Below, piece by piece: positions 1 to 8,381 of a DNA stretch of 64,000 bases. This DNA is from Bacillus sp. USDA818B3_A (GTDB lineage: Bacteria > Bacillota > Bacilli > Bacillales > Cytobacillaceae): positions 62,001 to 126,000 of the forward strand of contig NZ_JAABNN010000009.1 of the NCBI RefSeq assembly GCF_009928415.1. Reading direction: 5' to 3'. A program made the position numbers and the translations under genes. The notes beneath the pieces were generated by a model, which saw only the letters and a program-made list of their open reading frames with translations, was not told the origin of the DNA and searched no databases. The first letter of the stretch is position 1; each line of letters begins with the position of its first letter.

Positions 1-489
1 ATGACGAAACTTTTCTGTGGTGAAAAAGCCCTCTGTCACTTTGTTCCATTCGCTTCCACGAACACTATATACTATATACGCATCTACTGGTTGTTTTGTG
101 TGGGTTGCCATTATTTGAAGCGTTTCTTGGTGGTGTTTTGATGTTGGAGATACTGCTGTCACTTGCCATTTTTGGCTGGTGTTCGTTACAGACCATTTCC
201 AATCCGGAAACTTCTGCTGAAGCTCTTTCGCATAATCCTGTACTTCCTCCATATTCTGCATGCCCGTGATATGTTCACGTGCATAATAAGACCAATCATT
301 GAGCAAAATATCTTCGGCTTGTAAAATAGAACCCATTTTTGCTAAATCATTGGTGCCTTTTGGAATGACAAAAGAGTTGCTGCCGGCTTTCTGCCCGCTC
401 ATGGCTTCAGTCGTTCGGTTCCCCATCACAACAAGGATCAAACTGACAATCGAAATTATATATAAAAAATACTGTAAATGTCTCTTCAT
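1..489 (-). CDS. ywmB: YwmB family protein, partial (C-terminus beyond the left edge)
   Basis: The first 163 codons are open on the minus strand, from an ATG preceded by AAGGGGGAG. The product starts with one hydrophobic segment (about residues 7-22) and then a soluble domain with [19 protein letters not shown] and PDWKWSVT, which I recognise as the YwmB (TATA-box-binding-like fold) family of sporeformers. In Bacillus it sits next to murAA and spoIID downstream of ywzB; here ywzB lies just upstream on the same strand, which supports the call. It is probably exported or membrane-anchored; its molecular function is unknown. The rest of the gene is outside the window. Confidence 0.8.
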   Translation of the reverse strand, partial: MKRHLQYFLYIISIVSLILVVMGNRTTEAMSGQKAGSNSFVIPKGTNDLAKMGSILQAEDILLNDWSYYAREHITGMQNMEEVQDYAKELQQKFPDWKWSVTNTSQKWQVTAVSPTSKHHQETLQIMATHTKQPVDAYIVYSVRGSEWNKVTEGFFTTEKFRH

Positions 490-782
490 TTCTCTACTCC
501 CCCTTAACTACCATTGTTGCCAGGCATTGGGTGAGCAATACTTGAGAAATGTCGTCACTTTATGACAAATCCTCGAGCTCATTATTTTTTATTACATTCC
601 AAATTTGGGACATACTTAGCTTTCCACATAAACTCGATTGTACTCAAAATATTGTCATTTGGAAACAGGCTCTAAGAACTAAATATTTTCCATTTTTGGT
701 GGATGAAGACGTTTTTTGTTGAAGCATGGGCAAATTTCATTTAACCTTGAGTGCCCCCGCTCCACGTCCAATCTGCCTTCGT

Positions 783-1016
783 TCACTGCAGCAACAATGG
801 CAGCTGCCTGGACCATTGAAGATAATCAAGGAAAAAGTTACTAACAGATGAACCGATAAAAATGGCTAATAATATGTATAGTAATCGCGCCTGAAATACA
901 TGGTTCGGCTTCAACAGCTTTTCCAAGCGGATAGCCTGCAGTGCATACCAGGCAATCGCAATAAATACAATATGGGACAAAATACTAACTACCGCTATTT
1001 GCCCAAAATCATCCAT
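783..1016 (-). CDS. ywzB: DUF1146 membrane protein YwzB
   Basis: 77 residues, ATG start with the strong site AAGGAGAG upstream. Two membrane segments are visible (about residues 8-26 and 42-60), separated by a short basic loop (RLEKLLKPNHVFQARLL), followed by a conserved polar C-terminus (DYLQWSRQLP). Length and pattern fit the DUF1146 family (YwzB), found in Bacillus between the atp/nuo region and ywmB. Function is unknown. The 293 bases between it and ywmB contain no gene that I can see. Confidence 0.85.
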   Translation of the reverse strand: MDDFGQIAVVSILSHIVFIAIAWYALQAIRLEKLLKPNHVFQARLLYILLAIFIGSSVSNFFLDYLQWSRQLPLLLQ

Positions 1017-1142
1017 TCAAATTCTCTCCTTCCTCGAAGTCCAATGATTATTCTATCATATAGACGTATGAAATACAGGAAAGATTCACCAAATGTATTT
1101 TTTCGCAATATTCAAAACATAGCATCCGCTTACAAAACAAAT

Positions 1143-1190
1143 ACCTGCCTAAACAGTAACCCTCCATTGAAGACGATTGTTTAAGCAGGT
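1143..1190 (-). terminator. inverted repeat, possible terminator or regulatory hairpin
   Basis: ACCTGCCTAAACA at 1143-1155 pairs with TGTTTAAGCAGGT at 1178-1190 (13 bp, one wobble) across a 22-base loop. On the minus strand it lies 10 bases after the stop of the small gene at 1200-1379. There is no long T-run, so termination is only an inference. Confidence 0.45.
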
Positions 1191-1199
1191 AAATCCAAA

Positions 1200-1379
1200 T
1201 TATGCCTCATTCCAAGCCCTATCCATGTTTAATGGAACAATCACTCGATCCCCTTGGATTTCTTTATGAATAATCGGATTTTCAAAATAGGTTTCCAGTC
1301 TGTGTTTCCCGCTGGTTTTATGTCTTGCGATTCGGTGGACTCCCAATAACGTGTCTAAACTTTGTTTCGAAAATTTCAT
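1200..1379 (-). CDS. small basic hypothetical protein (59 aa)
   Basis: 59 residues from the ATG at 1379, chosen because GAGGTG stands six bases upstream; an in-frame ATG at 1397 has no such site. The protein is basic (HRIARHKTSGKHRLETYF) with no membrane segment and ends in an acidic-aromatic stretch (VIVPLNMDRAWNEA). I do not recognise the family. It follows the YflT-like stress gene on the same strand, separated by a 12-bp hairpin, so it may be expressed by read-through from the sigma-B type promoter at 1812-1836. Confidence 0.55.
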   Translation of the reverse strand: MKFSKQSLDTLLGVHRIARHKTSGKHRLETYFENPIIHKEIQGDRVIVPLNMDRAWNEA

Positions 1380-1405
1380 CCTATTCACCTCATTCATTTT
1401 TTATA

Positions 1406-1439
1406 AAATCGATAGGAATCATAGGACTCCTATCGATTT
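1406..1439 (-). terminator. hairpin after the YflT-like gene
   Basis: AAATCGATAGGA (1406-1417) and TCCTATCGATTT (1428-1439) form a perfect 12-bp stem with a 10-base loop just past the stop codon at 1451 on the minus strand. Only a short T-run follows, so termination may be partial. Confidence 0.6.
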
Positions 1440-1450
1440 CTTCTATATTA

Positions 1451-1777
1451 TTAGGCTGATTTTGTTGCCACGACAACGACCTTGCCAAGATCTAATTCTT
1501 CTTCATATCGCTCAGCATCATCGCTTGATAATCCAAGTGATTCTAACTTAGTGCGGAGTTCGTCTCCCCTCGACCGGAACACATTAGCAAGGGAATCCAA
1601 TACACCCTGTTCCTGTACGCTGATGTCGTTAACATCCAGCGCATCAGTTAAATCTTCAGATCGGTCTTTGTCATGCGCTAATAGGTAGATGTCATCCTTG
1701 GTATATCCTTGCATCATTAACTGGTCTATTTCCTTTTTGGCTTGTACACCGTTCTCCACAATTCGAATTGTTTCCAT
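1451..1777 (-). CDS. YflT/GS17M-type general stress protein
   Basis: 108 residues from the ATG at 1777 (AGGAGGAAATCAA upstream); a longer frame starting at 1828 has no ribosome binding site. The order is a short beta-alpha fold (IRIVENGVQAKKEIDQLMMQG), then DDIYLLAHDKDRSEDLTDAL, an acidic helix and the ending GKVVVVATKSA. This is the pattern of the heat-induced stress protein YflT / general stress protein 17M family, cytosolic proteins of unknown mechanism that belong to the sigma-B regulon in B. subtilis. A site fitting the sigma-B consensus lies 35 bases upstream of the start. Confidence 0.8.
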   Translation of the reverse strand: METIRIVENGVQAKKEIDQLMMQGYTKDDIYLLAHDKDRSEDLTDALDVNDISVQEQGVLDSLANVFRSRGDELRTKLESLGLSSDDAERYEEELDLGKVVVVATKSA

Positions 1778-1811
1778 TTGATTTCCTCCTTGTTTTATGT
1801 TTGTTACGTAT

Positions 1812-1836
1812 ATAACCACTCTCAACAAAATGAAAC
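1812..1836 (-). promoter_or_regulatory. sigma-B type promoter of the YflT-like gene
   Basis: Minus strand: GTTTCA (1831-1836), 13 bases, GGTTAT (1812-1817), read toward the stress gene starting at 1777. The consensus is GTTTMA-N12..15-GGGTAT; one -10 position differs. Confidence 0.65.
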
Positions 1837-1868
1837 CTTTCTAAGTATTTTTTTAAAAATCAGATGGA

Positions 1869-1895
1869 GTTTAGAAGTCAATCCTACGTGGGTAT
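1869..1895 (+). promoter_or_regulatory. sigma-B type promoter of the zinc-ribbon gene
   Basis: GTTTAG (1869-1874), 15 bases, GGGTAT (1890-1895), about 40 bases before the ATG at 1935. It is divergent from the site at 1812-1836, so the 157-bp gap holds two sigma-B type promoters. Confidence 0.65.
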
Positions 1896-1934
1896 ATAGA
1901 GAGCAATTCATCAAATTATTTGGAGGTGTATATT

Positions 1935-2279
1935 ATGAGGAAATTGATTTGTAAAAGTTGTGGAAATGCCGAATTTAATGTGTTAAATGTAGGCGAAACA
2001 TTATGTAAGTGCGGAAAGCGTTTAACCAAGTTGAATGATTATGCTTGGGAAAGTTCGCAAAAATGGAAAGATGTCCAAAGACGACGGGCAGAAATCATTT
2101 CCAAAATGAGTTTGTTGAAAAGGGAAATCGACCTTTGTCTTGATCGACGGGATGAGGAAGGATTTAAAAAGCGTACGTTTGAACTAAAGCTTTGTCAGCA
2201 GTTTCTAGACAATGCGCTGCAAGACCCGCAGCATCGTCTGAGAGAGCGTATAAAGAACCAGGGTAATTTAAGTTTTTAA
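1935..2279 (+). CDS. small zinc-ribbon protein with an IDEAL-like segment
   Basis: 114 residues; start at the ATG at 1935, which has TGGAGGTG at the right distance. Residues 1-30 carry two CxxC/CxC pairs (CKSCG and CKCG) that look like a zinc ribbon. The middle is a basic helix (KWKDVQRRRAEIISKM), and residues 60-85 (IDLCLDRRDEEGFKKRTFEL) resemble the IDEAL motif of small Bacillus adaptor proteins. I do not know this combination as a named family. The sigma-B type site upstream suggests stress induction; DNA, RNA or protein binding are all possible. It ends one base before the next sigma-B type site. Confidence 0.65.
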   Translation: MRKLICKSCGNAEFNVLNVGETLCKCGKRLTKLNDYAWESSQKWKDVQRRRAEIISKMSLLKREIDLCLDRRDEEGFKKRTFELKLCQQFLDNALQDPQHRLRERIKNQGNLSF

Positions 2280-2304
2280 GTTTAAGACTTTGGTTAACGG
2301 GTAC
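2280..2304 (+). promoter_or_regulatory. sigma-B type promoter of the GlsB-like gene
   Basis: GTTTAA (2280-2285), 13 bases, GGGTAC (2299-2304), a near-perfect match located 44 bases before the ATG at 2348. Confidence 0.7.
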
Positions 2305-2347
2305 TTAATAACCATACTCATTGAAAGATAGAAAGGAGAAGATTTTC

Positions 2348-2602
2348 ATGGGATTTATTTGGTCATTAATTATTGGAGGAATTATCGGCTGGTTAGCAGG
2401 ACTCATTCTTGGTCGTGATATACCAGGAGGAATTATCGGTAATATTATTGCAGGTTTTGTAGGTTCATGGCTTGGTTCCTTGATTTTAGGCGGATGGGGA
2501 CCGGAGATCGGCGGATTCTATATCCTTCCAGCTCTTATAGGTGCGATTGTCCTTGTGCTTGTCTTAAGCCTAATCCTAAAAAGCAAGAATCGAACAGCGT
2601 AA
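2348..2602 (+). CDS. GlsB/YeaQ/YmgE family stress membrane protein
   Basis: 84 residues from the ATG at 2348 (AAAGGAGAAG upstream). Three hydrophobic segments (about 1-21, 27-47 and 54-77) with the glycine-rich pattern GGIIGWLAGLILG and GGIIGNIIAGFVGSWLG define the transglycosylase-associated (GlsB/YeaQ/YmgE) family. These are small inner-membrane proteins induced by general stress; the mechanism is not established. The excellent sigma-B type promoter directly upstream and the terminator right after make it a single-gene unit. Confidence 0.85.
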   Translation: MGFIWSLIIGGIIGWLAGLILGRDIPGGIIGNIIAGFVGSWLGSLILGGWGPEIGGFYILPALIGAIVLVLVLSLILKSKNRTA

Positions 2603-2610
2603 CTGATTTA

Positions 2611-2637
2611 AAGACTGCCTAACCGGCAGTCTTTTTT
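2611..2637 (+). terminator. terminator of the GlsB-like gene
   Basis: AAGACTGCC (2611-2619) pairs with GGCAGTCTT (2625-2633), followed by a T-run: a typical rho-independent terminator. Confidence 0.85.
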
Positions 2638-2701
2638 ATATGCCATGAAACGGAAAGCGCACATCTGCATAAAAAGTGGAACCCGCTAGAAACGGATTCC
2701 A

Positions 2702-4201
2702 CTATAACACCCCAGAAAACAGTCTGGCAAACGATTCCTTCCATCTGACCACCTTTCCTCGCTTATAAAACTCGACCGGACGAATCCGGCGGCAATCCTT
2801 AAGATCCTCCTCATAATGGTCCACGAGAGTCTGAATCGAATCCGTCCCCGTTAAAAATAAATTCACCTCAAAATTCAAATGAAAACTTCGCATATCCACA
2901 TTAGCCGTCCCAATCGAGGCCAAATCCCCATCAACAATCATCACCTTCTTATGCAAAAAGCCCTTCTCATACGAATAAACCTCAAGCCCAGCACGCAAAA
3001 GCTCCGGAAAATACGACTGTGTCGCATACTGTGTCAAAAAACCATCATTGGTGCCAGGCACCATTAAGCGCACCTGTATGTTGTTTTGGGCAGCGATTTT
3101 GAGTGCGGTTTGGATGGCCTGGTTGGGGATAAAGTAGGGAGTGGCAATCCATATTGATTTTCGCGCGCTGGTAATCAATGCATAGTAATAGTCGCTCATG
3201 CCTTGTGTTTCTGGACCTGTTGCAACGACGTGGACCAATCCATCACCAGTTGCTGCTATCGGTTTGAGATAGCGTTCCTGGTCAAAAAGGCTTTCACCAC
3301 TAGCATATTTCCAATCCAGTAGAAATACCGCATGAAGGGTTTGGACGGCTTCCCCTTCCATGACGACATGGCTGTCACACCAAAAGCCGAAATTTTCGTC
3401 TTCGCCAAGGTATTCAACGCCGACGTTCAGTCCGCCGACAAAGCCAACCTTGCCGTCAATAACAATGATTTTACGATGGTTGCGGAAGTTAAACTTCTGA
3501 TTATACCATCCTGATTTTAAGGGTAAAAACGGCACGGCCATGATCCCGGCCTCTACCATTTTTTTAAGTATGGCCCCCGAAAGGGTAATGCTGCCTACCG
3601 CGTCGTATATCAGCCGAACCTCGACGCCTTCCTTCACTTTGTCCTTTAAAATATCGATTAGTTCCTGACCCAGTCGGTCATAGCGAAAAATATAATATTC
3701 TATATGAATAAATTCCTTCGCTTCCGCCAATCTCTGTTTAATCTCCTGAAAGGTATCATGGCCGTTTCGTAGAATCTTGGTTTTTGTGTTTTGATTTTGA
3801 TCGGTTAACGTAACCTTTTCTAAGTAGCTGACAAAATTGCGCTGGTGTTCCTTCAGGTTGGATAAGTCGATCGTTTTCCCTTTTTTCCCAAGTGCTTCGA
3901 GTAATTGCCGGTCACTGATCCGCTTGCTTTTAAAAAGTTCCCCTCTGACGAGTAATTGACCGGAGTAGACATAGAAGATATAGCCGAAGATCGGCAGCAA
4001 AATGAGTATGTAGGTCCATAAGAGGGTGGTATGGGAGGGGCGGTTTTCGAGCCATAAGGTTAGGACGGTGTTGATAATGATCCCCGCATACAAGGCGAAA
4101 CCGATGGTCCTCCACCAAAAAGGCAGCCCCCTAAAAAAGGCTAAATAGAAAAAGATGATCATCAAAGCTGCAAAAAGCCATTCAAGGCGTTTTATTTTCA
4201 T
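2702..4201 (-). CDS. cls: cardiolipin synthase
   Basis: 499 residues from the ATG at 4201 (GGTGGAAG upstream); the 24-residue longer frame lacks a start signal. Two N-terminal membrane segments (about 8-28 and 38-58) anchor a phospholipase-D-type enzyme with two HKD motifs: HRKIIVID starting at His242 and HKKVMIVD starting at His417, each followed by Gly/Ser-rich strands (FVGGLNVG and SIGTANVDMRS). It joins two phosphatidylglycerols into cardiolipin plus glycerol at the inner membrane. Length is normal for Bacillus Cls. A sigma-B type promoter (4230-4254) precedes it, which fits a role in adapting the membrane to stress. Confidence 0.93.
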   Translation of the reverse strand: MKIKRLEWLFAALMIIFFYLAFFRGLPFWWRTIGFALYAGIIINTVLTLWLENRPSHTTLLWTYILILLPIFGYIFYVYSGQLLVRGELFKSKRISDRQLLEALGKKGKTIDLSNLKEHQRNFVSYLEKVTLTDQNQNTKTKILRNGHDTFQEIKQRLAEAKEFIHIEYYIFRYDRLGQELIDILKDKVKEGVEVRLIYDAVGSITLSGAILKKMVEAGIMAVPFLPLKSGWYNQKFNFRNHRKIIVIDGKVGFVGGLNVGVEYLGEDENFGFWCDSHVVMEGEAVQTLHAVFLLDWKYASGESLFDQERYLKPIAATGDGLVHVVATGPETQGMSDYYYALITSARKSIWIATPYFIPNQAIQTALKIAAQNNIQVRLMVPGTNDGFLTQYATQSYFPELLRAGLEVYSYEKGFLHKKVMIVDGDLASIGTANVDMRSFHLNFEVNLFLTGTDSIQTLVDHYEEDLKDCRRIRPVEFYKRGKVVRWKESFARLFSGVL

Positions 4202-4229
4202 ACGGCTTCCACCCTTTTTTTCCTGTGGA

Positions 4230-4254
4230 ATACCCTGTCTGTCGTAAATGAAAC
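4230..4254 (-). promoter_or_regulatory. sigma-B type promoter of cls
   Basis: Minus strand: GTTTCA (4249-4254), 13 bases, GGGTAT (4230-4235), 29 bases before the cls start. It matches the consensus at every position. Confidence 0.75.
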
Positions 4255-4310
4255 AAAAAAGCCATACCCCCATGGGAGGGCAGGCTTATAAATTTTGTGT
4301 GCTGCATCGT

Positions 4311-4394
4311 TTATCGGCGGTTTTCCAGCTGTTATCGGCACTTTATGGCAGTTTATCGGCACTTTTTGAGAGTTTATCGGCACTTTTAAAAAAA
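4311..4394. repeat. 21-bp tandem repeat between rsbM and cls
   Basis: TTATCGGC starts at 4311, 4332, 4353 and 4374, exactly 21 bases apart; three of the copies continue as TTATCGGCACTTT. Decayed copies (TTATCAGCACTTTT at 4446, TTCAGCACT near 4507) continue toward the rsbM stop at 4519. The 317-bp rsbM-cls gap otherwise holds only the cls promoter. Short open frames across the array merely repeat a VPIN-type heptad and look non-coding. Confidence 0.75.
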
Positions 4395-4518
4395 GCCGTT
4401 TGTCTGCGCTATTTCATTTGCAGTTTAGGAGCATATTTTAGTAGTTTATCAGCACTTTTTAAACATCCATTTGTCCGATCACCAGTTAAGAAGCACCTTT
4501 CTCAGTTCTTCAGCACTC

Positions 4519-5379
4519 TTACCTTTTCCGATAAATCCGTTCCTGAGAATTAAACTCCTCATATCTCAGACTCTTCGGCACAAATAAAAGCGACTCTTTA
4601 CTGCCAAAGCCCACAAAGCCGCCGTCAGCCAAACTGCTGTGAATCAAGCGGTGGACTTGCTGCTGGAGTTCGTTATCAAAATAAATCATCACATTCCGGC
4701 ACAAAATCACGTGAAATTCGTTAAACGAACCATCCGTCACCAAGTTATGCTGGGCGAAAAATAAATTCTCCTCAAGAATCGGAAAAAAATACGCAAATTG
4801 GTGATCCGTCGTATAATACTCGGAGAAAGCCTTCTTGCCGCCTGCTTTTAGATAATTCTTTGTGTATTGCTGCATTTTCTTTAGAGGAAAAGCCCCCTTC
4901 TGAGCCGCGGCCAGTGCCTTTTCATTCATATCCGTCGCATAAATCTTCGTCTTATCGCCGAGGCCTTCCTCCATCATTAGAATCGCCATCGAGTAAACCT
5001 CTTCCCCCGTGGCACAGCCGGCATGCCAAATACGAATCTCCGGAAGGTCACGCAGCAAGGGCACTACCTGATTGCGAAACGCAGCGAAAAAGCTGGGATC
5101 GCGGTACATCTCCGTCATCCGGATCGACAAGTCGTTCAACAAGCGCTCCAGATACCCTTTCTCATGCAGCACTTTTTCGAGCAGAGCGGTAATCGTTGGA
5201 AGCCGCTCTGCCTTCATCCGGTTCAAAATCCTTCTTCTTAACGATGCCCGTACATATCCTCTAAAGTCATAGCCATACAGCTGATAAAGTCCTTGCAGAA
5301 GCAAATCGATCTCTATTTCCTGCAGCTCATTCACCGTTTCTTCTTTTTCTGTTAAAAAATCAATCATCTCGTCGTTCAA
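4519..5379 (-). CDS. rsbM: CheR-type methyltransferase RsbM
   Basis: 286 residues if translation starts at the TTG at 5379, which overlaps the rsbK stop (TTGA) and has AGCAGGTGA seven bases upstream; the first in-frame ATG downstream (5367) has no site. An N-terminal helical CheR domain (LYQLYGYDFRGYVRASLRRR) is followed by the SAM-binding motif AGCATGEEVYSMA and the core ending in CRNVMIYFD. In B. cereus the orthologue methylates the sensor kinase RsbK and dampens sigma-B activation. Here it directly follows rsbK and is translationally coupled to it, which supports the same role. Confidence 0.88.
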   Translation of the reverse strand: MNDEMIDFLTEKEETVNELQEIEIDLLLQGLYQLYGYDFRGYVRASLRRRILNRMKAERLPTITALLEKVLHEKGYLERLLNDLSIRMTEMYRDPSFFAAFRNQVVPLLRDLPEIRIWHAGCATGEEVYSMAILMMEEGLGDKTKIYATDMNEKALAAAQKGAFPLKKMQQYTKNYLKAGGKKAFSEYYTTDHQFAYFFPILEENLFFAQHNLVTDGSFNEFHVILCRNVMIYFDNELQQQVHRLIHSSLADGGFVGFGSKESLLFVPKSLRYEEFNSQERIYRKR

Positions 5380-8096
5380 TCTTGATTCACCTGCTCTGTC
5401 AGCCATACCCGCATCAACGAGAATAGTTGATCGATATTCAATGGCTTCATGATGTAATCGGAAGCGCCTGCCTCCATACACTTGTCCCGTTCCCCTTTCA
5501 TCGCTTTCGCCGTCAAAGCAATAATCGGCAGATGGTTCATCTGCAGTTCTTCACGGATCACTTTCATCGCCTCATAACCACCCATGACCGGCATCATGAT
5601 ATCCATAAAGACAAGGTCAAAGTCAGCCCGATTTTGGAGCATATCTATGGCTTCCTTCCCGTTCTCTGCCACCTGCACCTTTATACCCTTTCTCTCTAAG
5701 GCGGTCACCAGTGCAAAAACATTGCGGCCATCATCCTCCACTAAAAGGACTCTCTTCCCTCTAAACAACTGTTCATCCGGGCATTCGCCTTCGTCTGCGG
5801 CCGTTTGCGAGTCCTCACTCACCCATTCTGGTTCCCCGCTTACCTCATTGGCTGCGGCTGCCGCTTCTTCCAATGCCATCTGAACGTCGAGCGGTACTGC
5901 CTCTTCTGCTTCCGATCGGCTAGGTATATACAGCGTAAACGTACTGCCCTTTTGCGGTTCGCTCTGAAGTTCAAGTAAGCCGCCAAGCAGACGGGTAAAT
6001 TCACGGCAAATGGACAAACCAAGCCCTGTTCCTCCATATTGCCGGTTCGTTGTCCCATCCACTTGCTGGAAGGCATCGAAAATGATCTGCTGCTTATCTT
6101 GTGGAATGCCAATGCCTGTATCTGTCACAGAAATGGCCAACACTGGTTCTCTCCTTTGTTTATTCATCAGCTTGTCAGCTTTGTCGGCAGGGGCCAGTCC
6201 GATTTTTAAAGTAACACCGCCCCGTTCCGTAAATTTGAATGCATTTGATAATAGATTCTTCAAGATTTGCTGCAATCTTTGCCCGTCGGTTGAAATCACC
6301 GGCGGTATATCGGAATCGGTTAGGACCTCAAACTGTAAATTCTTTTTCGCTGCCACCGGGTTGAACATATTCCGTATGGTCTGTGGAATCTCCGTTACAT
6401 TGACTTCATCTGTTAAAATTTCAATTTTTCCTGCTTCAATCTTTGATAAATCAAGGATATCGTCGATTAACCGCAGCAAGTCTGCCCCGGAGGAGTTTAC
6501 AACCTGTGCGTATTCTGCCACTTCCTCCCCATCCATATCTCCATTATTTTCCATTAACATCTGTGAAAGGATGAGAATACTGTTTAATGGTGTCCGGAGT
6601 TCATGTGACATGTTCGCAAGGAAATCTGTCTTATATTGAGAACTCATCTGCAATTTTATCGAAAAATCCTCCAGCTCATCTTTTGCTTTTTTAAGCTCGA
6701 GCGCCCGTGTCTCGGCAAAATCCTTCTGTTCCTCCAAATAATCATTGGAAAGCCGCAATTGTTCTTGCTGCATTTGCAATTCTTCGGATTGGGCCTGCAG
6801 TTCTTCAGATTGCGCTTGTAATTCTTCGGTAAGAACCTGCGATTCCGCTAGGAGCCTTTCGACTTCCATCCGGCCATTTACACTAGAGATAGACGAGCCG
6901 AATTTATCCTGAAGTAAATCCAGCAAGGTTAAGTGCTGGGATTCGAACGGCTGCAGTGATGCAAATTCGACAACTGCTTCTACTCGATCTTCAAATAGGA
7001 TCGGTGCAATTAATAGACTTCGCGGGTTCGAAGCGCCTAGCCCGGTTGTTATTTTAAAATGATTTTCAGGGATTTGATCGATTAGAAAAATCCTTTTATC
7101 ATGGGCTGCTTGCCCTATGACTCCTTCTCCTAAACGGAAGCTCGTTTTGACGAAGTCTTCAGCGCCGAGGGCATAGCCGGCCACTTTTACAAAATCTACT
7201 TTGCCTCCTTGTTCGCGGCGAAGGTATACCACCCCATAGGTTGCTTGAAGCAAGGGGGTTAGTTTGTTAATAAACAATTTGGTTAGTTCGTTAATGTCCG
7301 TAATCCCTTGATATAAAGTGGAAATGTCGGTCATGCTATTCTGCACCCAGCTCTGCTTTTCAAGACTGCTAAGCAACTCGTTCATGGCGTCAGCAAGTTC
7401 CCGGGTCTCATCGCGTGTGTTGACTTTTATTCGTGATGTCAGATCGACATTGTCGTTTCCTTCGGTAATTCCTTTGATGGTCCTTACTACCTGTTTGATT
7501 GTTTTAACAATCGAGTTAGAGAGGAAAACAGCGATGGCAATCGTAAAAACCGTTACTAAAATAATTAACCCATATAATAATAATTTTAAATTATTCGTCC
7601 GCTCATTCAGTTCAGTGGTCCGCTCTGCCGTCAATTCTTTTTCTGCGGCTATAAACGAGTCAAACTGCTTGCGGAGCTGATCTGTGACTTTCTTTCCGGT
7701 GTTTTTTGCAAAATACTTTTGAATCGTTGCCGTTTCTTCGTTCTTTTTAGCATCGATCAAATATTCCCCAGAAGTATTGATCCAGTTTAGAATCAACGGT
7801 TTAATCTCTTCCAGGTTCCTTTGTTGGGACCCATTCATTTCTAATAGGGAATGAAGGTTATTGTAATTGTCCAGCCAGCTTTTGCTGCCATCATTATAGG
7901 GTTCGAGATACTGCTGATCTCCTGTTAAGACATAACCCCTCATTCCGGTTTCCATATCCAGCACATTTTTTTGGATTTGATTGGCCAGATCATGGATTTC
8001 AATATCGTTTTCGGCAACAAAGTCGACCTCATTTTGCAAATCTGTCATTCTATTAATGACCGTTAGCAGTGACAGTACCAAGCAAATGAGGATCAC
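5376..8096 (-). CDS. rsbK: hybrid sensor histidine kinase RsbK (sigma-B input)
   Basis: 906 residues from the GTG at 8096. Order: hydrophobic N-terminus, CHASE3-like extracellular domain (ETGMRGYVLTGDQQYL, about 45-70), second membrane segment (about 172-195), HAMP, GAF (about 265-410), Gln/Glu-rich coiled coil, HisKA with His498 in SHELRTPL, HATPase, and a receiver with Asp832 (FMDIMMP). This is the B. cereus RsbK architecture; RsbK phosphorylates RsbY. The frame stays open for 21 codons upstream, giving IKGLNFNIHAKIIVGYLV and so a complete first membrane helix. There is GGGGGCGG before an ATA at 8147 but no ATG, GTG or TTG there, so the real start may be non-canonical. Confidence 0.88.
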   Translation of the reverse strand: MILICLVLSLLTVINRMTDLQNEVDFVAENDIEIHDLANQIQKNVLDMETGMRGYVLTGDQQYLEPYNDGSKSWLDNYNNLHSLLEMNGSQQRNLEEIKPLILNWINTSGEYLIDAKKNEETATIQKYFAKNTGKKVTDQLRKQFDSFIAAEKELTAERTTELNERTNNLKLLLYGLIILVTVFTIAIAVFLSNSIVKTIKQVVRTIKGITEGNDNVDLTSRIKVNTRDETRELADAMNELLSSLEKQSWVQNSMTDISTLYQGITDINELTKLFINKLTPLLQATYGVVYLRREQGGKVDFVKVAGYALGAEDFVKTSFRLGEGVIGQAAHDKRIFLIDQIPENHFKITTGLGASNPRSLLIAPILFEDRVEAVVEFASLQPFESQHLTLLDLLQDKFGSSISSVNGRMEVERLLAESQVLTEELQAQSEELQAQSEELQMQQEQLRLSNDYLEEQKDFAETRALELKKAKDELEDFSIKLQMSSQYKTDFLANMSHELRTPLNSILILSQMLMENNGDMDGEEVAEYAQVVNSSGADLLRLIDDILDLSKIEAGKIEILTDEVNVTEIPQTIRNMFNPVAAKKNLQFEVLTDSDIPPVISTDGQRLQQILKNLLSNAFKFTERGGVTLKIGLAPADKADKLMNKQRREPVLAISVTDTGIGIPQDKQQIIFDAFQQVDGTTNRQYGGTGLGLSICREFTRLLGGLLELQSEPQKGSTFTLYIPSRSEAEEAVPLDVQMALEEAAAAANEVSGEPEWVSEDSQTAADEGECPDEQLFRGKRVLLVEDDGRNVFALVTALERKGIKVQVAENGKEAIDMLQNRADFDLVFMDIMMPVMGGYEAMKVIREELQMNHLPIIALTAKAMKGERDKCMEAGASDYIMKPLNIDQLFSLMRVWLTEQVNQD

Positions 8097-8319
8097 TAAA
8101 TAGCCGACGATAATTTTCGCATGAATGTTAAAGTTTAAGCCTTTTATGGTAACCGCCCCCTAATATAGTTTTACTCTTATTTTAACCTGTAAAATTCTAG
8201 GATTCATCCGTTTAAACAATTTTGATACTATAGTAATAGTTTCATTGCCAGTTCATTTATCCTACTTCTTTTACCCGTTTTTTCATTCGTTCAAACCTTT
8301 TTTTAAAAAATTTTTTGTG

Positions 8320-8345
8320 GTTTCAGAAGACTTTTTGAGGGGTAG
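8320..8345 (+). promoter_or_regulatory. sigma-B type promoter of dps
   Basis: GTTTCA (8320-8325), 14 bases, GGGTAG (8340-8345), 37 bases before the dps ATG at 8382. The rest of the 285-bp divergent gap toward rsbK is AT-rich, with no clear second promoter. Confidence 0.65.
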
Positions 8346-8381
8346 TTAATTGATAGACAATGATTTTGGAGGTTTGATAGA

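Noticed and set aside
4311..4520. CRISPR array
   Set aside because: The 21-bp units are contiguous with no spacers and no cas genes lie near.
4198..4553. Frames of 61 and 101 codons across the 21-bp repeat
   Set aside because: The VPIN-type heptads come from the tandem repeat length being a multiple of three; no start signals.
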